From Spongilla lacustris (taxonomy: Eukaryota > Porifera > Demospongiae > Spongillida > Spongillidae): a stretch of 64,000 bases of DNA. Positions within the stretch are counted from its first letter, which is position 1. The number at the start of each line of letters is the position of its first letter. The position numbers and the translations under genes were made by a program. The stretch lies in the NCBI GenBank assembly GCA_949361645.1, contig OX442423.1, positions 2,847,066 to 2,911,065 on the forward strand, given 5' to 3'. Shown in pieces: positions 30,541-40,823 of this stretch. The notes below the pieces were generated by a model, which saw nothing but the letters and a program-made list of their open reading frames with translations, was not told the origin of the DNA and did no database searches.

Positions 30541-31122
30541 AACAGGACAGTTTTGTGTGTGTTATTATCATTATGTCACATTGTCTGATGTATATGTGGT
30601 AGCAATGCATATATTTCAGGCTGGGGACGAGACTAGAATTTGAAACGCTAGAAAATTGATGCGATCTCGCGCCCTTGGCTCCAGTTCTGTTGAACTGTTC
30701 AAGCTACATGTAACTCGTTGATTACACACGCGCACGCGTTCATAGTAATAATTTGGGTCTGGGTGTATTGACAATTCCACCCGGATATTGACCTCGTGCT
30801 TTGTTCTCAGTATTCCAATTAGTGCCAGTGGATAGTCGCGCTAGTTCCCGTGAAACGCCACTTCCAGGTATCATTGTATGTCAGTTAGTATAAAACCTTT
30901 CTTAGCATGCTATACACATGCACATGTATGCTAACATATCATGTTTTGTTTACGAATGTTGTACAAGACACGTACATGTATGCGTATCAGATTAGAGCGA
31001 ATTAGTACAAGGTTCAAAATGGCCTAGAGGTTTGACATTGAAATAGAAGACTAGATAGTGTAGAAGATGCGAATAAATAGACGGGATGCTAGCAGGGCCA
31101 TCGAGAGCTGGTCGAGAGGTCT
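30541..31122. other. No gene recognised
   Basis: Contains an ACGCGCACGCG stretch near 30728 and TACATGTA words. No coding evidence. Confidence 0.4.
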
Positions 31123-31144
31123 GGGGGGGGGGGGGGGGGGGGGG
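31123..31144 (+). repeat. Poly-G tract
   Basis: About 22 G just outside the end of transposon copy B, as also seen beside copy A. Confidence 0.9.
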
Positions 31145-31651
31145 AGGGGCGGCGGGAAATAAAGCAAACTTGCTTTGGTCTCATTGGTGAGCGTTTACTG
31201 AAGAATGGACGAATTCTTTTTGCTAGATCTATACTACCTAATTAACGCCTAAGCTAGGTAGTTGGATATTTTTTTCAAATTGTGATTTCAGCCCCATATT
31301 ATATATCGTTTGAAAGAGCAAAAATTCTACATTCCAAAAATACCTTATACTCATGGTTATGCGCTTCGTTGCGAGAACCACGCTATTCGAAAGATCAAAA
31401 ATGAAATGATCGCGAATGTACGTGAATTAATAGGGTACGCGAAACAAAAACTGTCCCGGTTGAGTTTATAATCAGTACAGAGATATAAATAAGTGTGCAG
31501 CCTTAACCAAAACTTTAAAATACATAGTATCACTAATATCATACATAGAGATGCATTGGATTTTGCTTCAATAAGTAACTAACGCTTACTATTGATCATG
31601 ATAAGAAGGAAGGTTATTATGCCAAATAGTACACTTAACTATACGTACACA

Positions 31652-32310
31652 TTATGGTACTAACTGATGAAATCTACACATTTCTAATTTGTCTTGTAAA
31701 CTTTGCACAACACAGTGATTTACATCAACTCTGTCACATAGGGTATTTTTCAAGTTTTTAAGTATTGTCATCTTTGTGTACACATATTCTAAACTGTGAA
31801 AAGTAGCATATATATTATGAATTGACTCACAAATATGCGATGTATAGTCATCTGTGGTACCACCTGCAATTGTTTTTAAACTTAAAACATATGATTTAGG
31901 AGGTGATGTTGCAACACTATTGTGTATTTCATTAATATGGTCTCCATTAACTGTAGTTGAATCCCAGGAAAGTGTAATACCTTTACAATTATACATTATT
32001 TCTCCTACTTGTAAGTCACTTAATACTCCTAGTTCATATATATGCACAGCAAGTAACTGTGGATGGGTCTGAAAGACTAGTAACCATTGCACCTGCCAGC
32101 TCTCTTAAAACCCCTTCAATAACAGGACTTATTTTAGTTATAGGTACATTGTATTCTAAACAGCAATAAACTGCTTTACGACAAGCAACAATATAAGTTT
32201 TTTCATCATTTTTAGAATTTATTCTTTTTGAAGATTCTTCCTTACAAGCCAGCTCCTCCAACTGAAATTGAAGCATGTCATTTTCAATTTTCATGTGGCG
32301 CATTTTTTCT
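31652..32310 (-). pseudogene. Catalytic-looking half of an unrecognised transposase
   Basis: Two overlapping minus-strand frames, 32303-32034 and 32092-31652, read as one protein interrupted by a frameshift near 32050-32090. The first has VYCCLEYNVPITKISPVIEGVLREL and an LSDPSTV motif. The second has LSDLQVGEIM, LSWDSTTVNGDHINEIH, AGGTTDDYTSHI and DRVDVNH. Conserved Asp/His positions in such motifs suggest a DDE-type nuclease core, but I cannot assign it to a named superfamily. Proteins with this motif order occur, as I recall, as uncharacterised proteins in other aquatic animals. A coiled-coil-like Lys/Glu-rich stretch (32485-32291) precedes it. Confidence 0.5.
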
Positions 32311-32896
32311 TCAGGTTTAAGTCATTATTTTCCTTCTTCCATTTCTGCTCATTCATCTTATAGAAAATTTTGGATTTGTGGTAGGTATATCTCAATGCAA
32401 CAAGTGATCTTTTTAACTGTTTTGCTTCACTGTGATGGCTTCCTTGCTTTAATGACAAATTTTCCTGCGTCAACTTCTTTATCATTTAATTGTTTTTATT
32501 TATTATTTTATTTGCACTTAGCAATTTAGAACGGAGTGTTTTTTCAATATTTGACTTTCTATTTAATGCTTTTTGAAAATAGCGGTTTTGCATTTTAACA
32601 CTAGCAAGTACACGAAGCTTTGCTTTGAGAACCTCATTTGATGTCATTAACTTCCTTAAAGAACTTTTTCTTTCCCCAAATTCTGTGCAGCTATTATTGG
32701 TATGGAGCAGGAGGTGCCCGTTTGACTAGTGTGCAGAGCACTGACTGATGAAAGTGGATTTTTGAATGTATTTGTTTGGAATTCATTTAAAGGCAATTCA
32801 AATTTCAGATAATATCTTCCCAGGTTCTAGTAAGATGCTTCTTCATATCATTGATAGTTTGAAGTACACGCTTGATGGAAGTGCACAATGCATTAA

Positions 32897-34122
32897 TCAT
32901 AGATTGACCGTGCGTTTGTGACTTAAGTCACAAATCACTAATTATATTCATGTGGCCTTTCAAAACTTAGCTACCTTCATGTGGTGGATTGTGTAAACTG
33001 ATCGGTACAGCTAGCTAGGAATTTTTTCTTTCATGACGCTTGCAACTTTTTCCCTTTATGACGCTTGCAGCGTTTTCCTTTCATGACGCTTGTACTTTAT
33101 GAATAGGATAGGGATTGCACTGCACTTTCAACCGCACAGGACAGTTTCTGTTTAATTTTTACGTACATATAAAAAGCGTCTGCTGCCGTCGTTAGTTTTG
33201 CGCATCTCCTACTATAATGCCATTTTCGGTTGGTAATCGTGTATCGTGTAGTGCAATCAAGGTTCTGGGGAAAAAGCCAGCAAAGCAAAGGTTTGGAAGG
33301 CTGTCTGCAACAAAAGAACTGGATGGGGTGGTCGAAGAAGTCCAAGGGATTGGGAGAAAAGTGAAGATGGGGAGGAGGTAGGACAGACGGAAGTATTTAA
33401 CAAAACTGTCAAGCGAAAGAAGATTGTTGAATCCTATTTTGATGCAGCATCGATTATAGACATCAACAATCAGATGCGTCAAGGAGGCTGGCACTGGAAA
33501 CAGCATGGCGAACCCAGTCTTGGACAAACCGTGTTGTGGCAACAGTTCTTGAGATTGTGGAAACTGATGCATACCTCTTGTACAAGAAGTTCCACCCAGG
33601 AAGCAGTATGCTGAGCCACTCTGGCTGTTGCCAAAGCCTTGCTAATGCAGATAAGCATAGGCACACAGGCTAACCATCGTACAAGGCTCGAAAGTGAAAA
33701 TGATACATAATTTTGTACCACTAAAGTCTCTTCCATTATACAACAAGGATTCTGAACTGTGCACTGCTACTTATGCAAGCAGACTATGCAGTGTTTGTAG
33801 GAGCCCCTGCAAGAACTGTTGCAGTGTTTGCTCAGATGCATCAAATGGAATAATCGTGGCTCTATGTGGACTGCGATCAAAGCACTTGTCTAGTAAAGCA
33901 TATTGCAGATGCTGCAGTGTAAATATAGTGCCTTGCATACACATTCAGCTGCTCACATTCTACATGTACATGTATATATTCACTGATTTTGTAGCTGTAC
34001 CTATCAGTTTACACAATCCACCACATGAAGGTAGCTCAGTTTTGAAAGACCACATGAATATAATTAGTGATTTGTGACTTAAGTCATATGACTTAAGTCA
34101 CAAACGCACGGTCAATCTATGA
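32897..34122 (+). mobile_element. piggyBac-like element nested in copy B
   Basis: Inverted ends TCATAGATTGACCGTGCG with TTAA on both sides (32893-32896, 34123-34126). Copy A keeps the uninterrupted ATTAAT site, which proves the insertion. The inverted repeats extend about 105 bp, and the right one contains an extra GACTTAAGTCATAT copy. TTAA targets are typical of piggyBac and Kolobok; the remnant coding sequence inside favours piggyBac. Confidence 0.85.
33215..33905 (+). pseudogene. Decayed piggyBac-type transposase
   Basis: Across shifting plus-strand frames one can read a region with KTVKRKKIVESYFDAASIID, IN-NQMRQGG and TNRVVATVLEIVETDAYLLY. It corresponds to the C-terminal catalytic part of piggyBac transposases, where the third Asp and an N-A/D-Y-x-x-Y motif lie. 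Further on, LCSVCRSPCKNCCSVC is a cysteine-rich run like the C-terminal zinc domain. Several shifts and stops disable it. The TTAA-flanked ends support the call. Confidence 0.55.
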
Positions 34123-34379
34123 TTAATGTTCACATCTTGTCCTGGTGCTAGTTTTGCCACTAGCTTGGCTTTTTCCATAGGTTTGGCATTTTTTAGGTTG
34201 GAGTTGATGTACAACACTAAGCCATTTCTTATTTCAGGAGCTAAAAGGGATCCATGCTCACTCACATCCTTTTTATAATCATTAATGAGCCTCCTTAGAT
34301 CAATAACTGTCATCATTCTAAATAGCAAAAAAGCAATGGTTGCGCACATGCGCATGTAATGCCGTATGGATGCATGCAT
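34098..34379 (-). pseudogene. N-terminal transposase fragment of copy B, cut by the piggyBac-like insertion
   Basis: Reads the same first 86 residues as the frame at 8507-8830, then runs into the end of the nested element, which adds unrelated residues and a stop. Function unknown; see the copy A entry. Confidence 0.6.
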
Positions 34380-35661
34380 CTAATTAAACATGAATACTTG
34401 GCTTGAAAAGAACAGTGCTTGGGCATCATCGAATTACAATGTTACAACAATAGAAATAAAATGATTTGTTAAGTCTTCAAATTAATTTCATTTACAACTT
34501 AGTTGATTGAAGAATGGGGTGTGCAATAAATAGGGTAGTCACAAAACATTTTATTGTAAGGAATGGTTATGTGCTTATGCTTTGTAGACAAAGAATCCAT
34601 GTTAACCTACTTAGTTCAAGTATAAAGATACATTTATATAAACATGTGAGTCCTTTTTTCATGCAGACCAACACAAAACGCCTGGGTAGTTAAAGCACCC
34701 CTTGGGCATCATCCAAACGTCCTCATACTTTGTAATATGATGATTCGATGCCTAACTTAAATAACAATATATATCCTGTGATAGTTGGTTCACAATCAGA
34801 GTCAAGATTCATTCCCAAAAGTATACTACGAATTCAATGCGTAAAAAGAAAATAGATCAAGAACCAGCTCGAAATTAGGCAATGGCATTTCATTTTACAA
34901 CAAATCGGCTTACTAAATCAAGCTATGCAGTCGGACCAACCTCGCAGATAATCGAACAACTTTCTTCGCTTCTATAAGACCTTTTTCAACTTTACGAAAT
35001 ACGTGTCCAGTTTTCGACGTAGTTTTAGATCATCGATTTACGGACCCACTTACGCGATTTATCCAAGTACCTACCTAAGCCTGCCAATTGATCCTAGGGT
35101 CATTCCAAAAACGTTTTTACAACCCTAATGTCAAATCTGCATTATATTACCCATATTTAGTATCCACTTATAAATATACACTTTCACAATATAACTGTAT
35201 ACCCTATCACTCTTTGTTTACCAGATACACTGCCTTGAATAATTAATTTTTTCCCCTTTTTTGTTTGCTTTGAATGACTACTGCTTCCTCCTTACAATGA
35301 GCATGCTCAGTTTTTGTGCACAAGAGGAAGGGCTTTATGGGAACACACCCTTGAGCATGCAAATGCACATTGTTTGTCCTAAGGGGGAGTGGCAATACAT
35401 TCATTTGTCATAAGGTTGTAACATAGCCAAAATTAAGAAAAAAACTAAGACACCATTCTTTGTTTGCTAGATAGCTGCCAACAGTTAACAGCTTTCTGTG
35501 AATTCAAAGTTTTGGGATACTGATCACATGGTCTGGGATTTTGATTTTAAGTCAGGCTGCCATATTTAATCTCCCTTTTGCATTCATATCAATTACATTC
35601 TTGAATTGCTTTTATGAAAACAAAGCAACCACAAAGTCACAGAACAATCAAAACAAACACT

Positions 35662-36389
35662 TCACAGTTTACTCAACCTTGCTGTTAGTTTCTCACAGGC
35701 TTCCTGCATCTCCACTTTGTATGTACATATCTTCCTGTGGCAGTTGTTGCTGTAACACAAGTCAGGACATCTGACAGGTCTACATCCAGCATGTCCTCCT
35801 GCTCGGGGTACACAAAGGAGGGGGCTGGTATAAAAATGTATAACAGTTATGCAACATTCAGCCTCATGCTCAGCGACAAAACAGCAAAGCCAGCATTGTT
35901 CGTTGTACGCAACAATCACATAACCACCAATTGTTATGGCTAGTGATGGGCAAACGACTGCACTGCCTACATCAACCCGTTCTCTTCTTGACACCCTACT
36001 GGAAGAAAACAGCTTCACCTCAGAAGTAGGGAAGTTTTTGAGTGCTGCTGCTCTAATTCTTTGGTTTCAAGGTCATGCTCTTTGCTTTCCACAAACTCAA
36101 AGTCCATACCGTTGATGTTGTTAAGAGCAAATTGGTATAGATCTTGAGCTGACAGAATGTTGTCCTTTGTAGGCATGTTGCAGGCTTGCTTTTGTTGTCC
36201 TCCCAGCACCATCTCCAGCACTTTTGCCATGGAAGGTGGCAAAAAAGTGCCACTCTGCAGGCACTCCAAAATCAGCTTCATGACTGCACAGATTGAAGAA
36301 ATTCTTGCAATTTTTGTAAAGTTTACATAATGTATTGCCTTCTTTTGGTCAAGGTGACACAGTTCTCCTTTCTTCCTGTAATAGCACAC
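35662..36389 (-). pseudogene. Coding remnant in the left arm of the foldback element
   Basis: Two adjoining minus-strand frames contain SSICAVMKLILECLQSG, QDLYQFALNNI and then SSRVSRRERVDVG, GGYVIVAYNEQCWL and PRAGGH. The W/Y-V-x-V-A-Y pattern followed by Trp-rich and Pro-rich strands is a C-terminal beta-barrel-like module I associate with uncharacterised transposon proteins. The frame shifts after ITV, so the two arms retain different open versions. Function not assignable. Confidence 0.4.
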
Positions 36390-36539
36390 AAATGGGTGTA
36401 TAGTTGCAGACCCGTTATTCCAATGGACCAGTTATTGTCATCATTGCAGAATTTTTCTTTGTAGTGCAAGACGCTGTACAGTCTTTCCATTGGAATAACG
36501 GGTCTGCAACTATACACCCATTTGTTTGCTATTACAGGG

Positions 36540-37209
36540 TGAAGGGAGAACTGTGTCACCTGTGTTACATCATCATTTCAGAGAGCACACAACATGACAC
36601 TGTTGCAGTTTACTTGTTCCAAAAGAAACTGATCATGTTCTTGACCAAAAGAAGGCAAGGTAGCTGATTTTGGAGTGCCTGCAGAGTGGCACTTTTTTGC
36701 CACCTTCCATGGCAAAAGTGCTGAAGATGGTGCTGGGAGGACAACAAAAGCAAGCCTGCAACATGCCTTCAAAGGACCACATTGTGTCAGCTCAAGATCT
36801 ATACCAATTACTTTGAGTTTGTGGAAAGCAAATAGCATGACCTTGAAACCAAAGAATTAGAGCAGCAGCACTCAAAAACTTCCCTACTTCTGAGGTGAAG
36901 CCGTTTTCTTCCAGTAGGGTGTCAAGAAGAGAACGGGTTGATGTAGGCAGTGCAGTCGTTTGCCCATCACTAGCCATAACAATTGGTGGTTATGTGATTG
37001 TTGCGTACAACGAACAATGCTGGCTTTGCTGTTTTGTCGCTGAGCATGAGGCTGAATGTTGCATAACTGTTACATTTTTATACCCCTGCATCCCAGCCCC
37101 CTCCTTTGTGTACCCCGAGCAGGAGGACATGCTGGATGTAGACCTGTCAGATGTCCTGACTTGTGTTACAGCAACAACTGCCACAGGAAGATATGTACAT
37201 ACAAAGTAG
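36540..37209 (+). pseudogene. Matching coding remnant in the right arm of the foldback element
   Basis: The mirror of the left-arm remnant. Here the frame after GGYVIVAYNEQCW stays open further, giving PAPSFVYPEQEDMLDVDLSD and TATGRY before a stop, a more complete C-terminus. The upstream part differs from the left arm by insertions and deletions (around 36560-36660), so neither arm is intact. Confidence 0.4.
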
Positions 37210-37817
37210 AGATGCAGGAAGCCTGTGAGAAACTAACAGCAAGGTTGAGTAAACTGTGAAGTGTTTGTTTTGATTGTTCTGTGACTTTGTGGTTGTTTTG
37301 TTTTCATAAGAATGCAATTGATGTGAATGCAAAAGGGAGATTAAATATGGCAGCCTGACTTAAAATCAAAATCCCAGACCATGTGATCAGTATCCCAAAA
37401 AGTTGAATTCACAGAAAGCTGTTAACTGTTGGCAGCTATCTAGCAAACAAAGAATGGTGTCCTAGTTTTTTTCTTATTTTTGGCTATGTTACAACCTTAT
37501 GACAAATGAATGTATTGCCACTCCCCCTTATGACAAACAATGTGCATTTGCATGCTCAAGGGTGTGTTCCCATAAAGCCCTTCCTCTTGTGCACAAAAAC
37601 TGAGCCTGCTCATTGTAAGGGGGAAGCAGTAGTCATTCAAAGCAAACAAAAAAGGGGAAAAAATTAATTATTCAAGGCAGTGTATCTGGTAAACAAAGAG
37701 TGATAGGGTATACAATTATATTGTGAAAGTGTATATTTATAAGTGGATACTAAATATGGGTAATATAATGCAGATTTGACACTAGGGTGGTAAAAACGTT
37801 TTTGGAATGACCCCCTA

Positions 37818-38429
37818 ACGTATCTTTTGAATCACCATTGCGCTGCACCAGGGACCATTTCCCTCTGCCGAAACATCTCCGATTGTAGTGAAGCTCGTTG
37901 GTGTCATCGCTGCCCTTAGCTCATTTTTTGTCTAGGCGTAAGTCTTCGTTTCAGTGCTGAGTTTCAGCCATGCTGTGAGCCCTTCACCTTCTAGCAGTCT
38001 CGTCGTCGCATTTGTTGGCGTTGCCACATATATTGAAATGCAGAAACCATTTGTGGATGTTGCTCGACATGGATGGTTTTGGTAGGCTGACTTGAGCATT
38101 AGCCATTCTTTGCTGCCAATATAACGTGCGCACACCCAGTCATGAACAGCTCGGTAATAAGGATGAATCTGCACAGAACATGCACGATATCTAATGGTAT
38201 GTGTAGAAACGTCTAGATGATTCTGATGTCATGTGCCTGCTTAACTCCAAAGGTATAAAGACGCTGGCATTACATTGTTTTTGATCAGGGCTGAATGTAT
38301 GGAACTTTTGCGCTGGTCATAAAATATACCTTTAGGATTGTGTCCCCTGCTGCCTGTGATGTTACAGTTGTGAGTCCGCTCAACCCAAACTTGATTCTGG
38401 GAGCGAGCACAACTGTGGGTTACTAAGCA
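37818..38429. other. No gene recognised
   Basis: A minus-strand frame at 37932-38174 has no recognisable content and no splice context. Confidence 0.4.
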
Positions 38430-38624
38430 GCAGAAAGTGTAGTGGTCAATATGACCAAGAATGGCCCAAAGTGTTCGGAACTTGGGTGGGAGTGCATTCC
38501 CCTGGCTGTAGAGACATATGGTGGTTGGGGAGAGGAGGCCCAGGAAACGTTCAACCGTACCAGCAGGAGGTTGGCAGTGGGCTCAGCATCCAGTGAAGCC
38601 GGGGTGAGGCAGGACATGTATTAA
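38430..38624 (+). pseudogene. Scrap of a retroelement protein tail
   Basis: Encodes GPKCSELGWECIPLAVETYGG and WGEEAQETFNRTSRRLAV, the same C-terminal segment as the tails at about 30.3 kb (plus) and 56.9 kb (minus). The knuckle and endonuclease parts are missing upstream. Ends at a stop at 38622-38624. Confidence 0.65.
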
Positions 38625-38639
38625 GCCTGGCCTTGGTGA

Positions 38640-39416
38640 GGGAGAACGCTGGGACTATCCTGGCAAGATCCACCTGGACTGTTAGCTGAACCCTTGTGTG
38701 CTATATCCTGTTAGTATGATGACATGATCTTATACTGTAAAAAAATACAGCGTACAGTCAATTAATTAAACCCCAATCAATACAAAGTACACTAGGTTTT
38801 GTTTTGAACCTAAATATATTGGTAGATGGGTACTTGTTTACTGGTCCGGCATTACAGCCGGAGGAAGTATATTGCAATGTGGCAGTTAACTTAAGGCAGT
38901 CCATGCACTAATAGAGTTTTATATCAAGTAAAATTTTCCCTAATTTAAACACTTCAATTTATAAATGATTTATTAGTTTATGGGACTTAATTTAGTACTG
39001 CATTAAGTTTTTCCCAATGAAATCGGTTGAAAACTAGTACTGTAGACATTCAAAATAACATTTAGCATATCTTTCATGTGTTATAATGTATGTTTCTGAA
39101 GTTTCCCCCTTTTAAATCCAAGTGTGCATATATAAGCTCACTCAATCCATGTACAATAAAGGAGCAATAAGTGTTCTGAAAAAACATCAGAACATGAACA
39201 TAATTGACCAGACGTATGGTATAATTGTTCAGACGTGATTCGATGAATATTACCAATTGTGCATGTACAATATGCGGTTTGACTTTCTGTTGCTGGCATT
39301 ATTTGGCCCCACTTGCTTCTTTTAAAAAAAGCATCATTCACGTAGTTTGACATAGCCACACCCTCGTGCTTTGCAGAGGGTAAACTTAATCAATTATGTG
39401 CGGACAAATGGATTAA
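38640..39416. other. No gene recognised
   Basis: AT-rich. If the zinc-finger sequence below is a downstream exon, this could be intron or promoter. Confidence 0.4.
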
Positions 39417-40184
39417 TTGATCGGAAAATGGCATGTGTTCAAACATTATTGTAAACCCTATAATAGGAAACAGTCAAGTCTGAAAACACACATGCTCACT
39501 CATACTGGAGAGAGGCCACATCAGTGTCAACAATGTGGAAAGGCATTTTCACAACAATTGTGTCTGCAAAGACACATGCTCATTCATACTGGAGAGAGAC
39601 CACATCAGTGTCAGCAATGTGGAAAGGCATTTTCATGGCAGTCAAGTCTGAAAACACACATGCTCACTCATACTGGTGAGAGGCCTCATCAGTGTCAGCA
39701 ATGTGAAAAGGCATTTTCACAACAATCACATCTGCAAAGACACATGCTCACTCATACTGGAGAGAGGCCACATCAGTGTCAACAATGTGGAAAGGCATTT
39801 TCACGACAGTCACATCTGCAAACACACATGCTCACTCATACTGGAGAGAGGCCACATCAGTGTCAACAATGTGAAAAGGCATTTTCACTACAGTCAAGTC
39901 TGAAAACACACATGCTCACTCATACTGGAGAGAGGCCACATCAGTGTCAGCAATGTGGAAAGGCATTTTCACAACAGTCAAGTCTGAAAGCACACATGCT
40001 CACTCATACTGGTGAGAAGATTTACAAATGTTTCTGTAAAAAGTCATTTGCAAGCTCGCATGCATTGAAGGCCCACTGCAGGGTTCATTCTGGTGAGAGG
40101 TTGAGGTGCAGCAACAGTGGATGTACCAAATCTTACCTGTACAAGAAGAGTTTGAACTATCATCTTAAGTCATGTCACATCTAA
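39417..40184 (+). CDS. C2H2 zinc-finger array protein or exon
   Basis: Encodes one partial finger, six canonical fingers of 28 residues with TGERPHQCQQCxKAFS linkers (about 39510-40015), then two divergent fingers (CFCKKSF...H...H and CSNSGCTKSY...H...H) and a stop. Likely a DNA-binding nuclear protein. Specificity residues (-1, 2, 3, 6) of fingers 1-6 read Q-L-C-R, W-S-S-T, Q-S-H-R, R-S-H-T, L-S-S-T, Q-S-S-A, while the rest of each 84-bp unit is almost invariant. No in-frame ATG precedes the first finger; the frame opens at a TTG. The unit homology starts abruptly near 39471, just after an AG at 39465-39466. So this is either a 3' exon or a 5'-truncated array. No effector domain is visible. 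Confidence 0.8.
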   Translation: MIGKWHVFKHYCKPYNRKQSSLKTHMLTHTGERPHQCQQCGKAFSQQLCLQRHMLIHTGERPHQCQQCGKAFSWQSSLKTHMLTHTGERPHQCQQCEKAFSQQSHLQRHMLTHTGERPHQCQQCGKAFSRQSHLQTHMLTHTGERPHQCQQCEKAFSLQSSLKTHMLTHTGERPHQCQQCGKAFSQQSSLKAHMLTHTGEKIYKCFCKKSFASSHALKAHCRVHSGERLRCSNSGCTKSYLYKKSLNYHLKSCHI

Positions 40185-40823
40185 CAACTTGTGCTGATTT
40201 TAATACTTTGGGAGTGTTATTGGAGTGTACATGTTAACTTGTAGGATAAATTTACATACACCTTGTTACCTTGTTTTTAGCACTCCCAATTACTATAAAT
40301 ACATTCTCATGTAGTTGTATTACAAGAAGTTTCAGAACATTTCTCACTATTGTTATGTTGGATAGCTTTAATTTTCGTGTTTTGCTGAGTGTGCAACTGT
40401 GCTACAAGGGCATCGCGCCCTATAGGTCCGGCCATGGCCCTACCAAATTTTAAGTACCACACCCACTGCACCCAACCGCACCCCCAATGGAATTAAATAT
40501 TGAAGTTGATCATAACGTACGCGTTTACGATACGTGCATGCAGTACATTTATGTAAGTATGCATGCAAGCGAAAGTTTCTACATTAATTGCTTTATTAAT
40601 TGCCATTTATCAATGAGTTCTAGCTCTAGTACCAGAGAATAATAGCGCCAAATCATATGCATGGCCATTCAAATAAACCCGAAAAAGCGACCACTTCAAG
40701 CTGCCTGGTTTAAAACGTGAAATTGGCTGCACTACGATAAACCACTATGAATCAATACTAAATCATCTCATGCCATGTGCATAGGGTTGAAACTAACGCA
40801 TTAGACATTTATGTTGTAGTTTA
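40185..40823. other. No gene recognised
   Basis: AT-rich sequence downstream of the zinc-finger exon, including its possible 3' untranslated region. Confidence 0.4.

Larger units (their letters stand above)
31255..35073 (-). mobile_element. DNA transposon copy B, with transposase remnants and a nested piggyBac-like element
   Basis: Inverted relative of copy A. The ends are TAGGTAGTTGGAT and the inverse of TAGGTACTTGGAT, with CCTAAGC duplicated on both sides (31248-31254, 35074-35080). Net of the 1.2-kb insertion it is about 2.6 kb, longer than copy A, and it holds the coding region copy A lost. The two copies are near-identical over long stretches, so they are not ancient. Confidence 0.85.
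35097..37813. mobile_element. 2.7-kb foldback element with 4-bp target duplication
   Basis: Ends GGGTCATTCC and its inverse, with CCTA on both sides (35093-35096, 37814-37817). Arms 35097-36425 and 36487-37813 are long, near-identical inverted repeats around a 61-bp spacer. The arms carry matching coding remnants. It lies only 12 bases from the target duplication of copy B. No superfamily assigned; several groups make 4-bp duplications. Confidence 0.9.
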
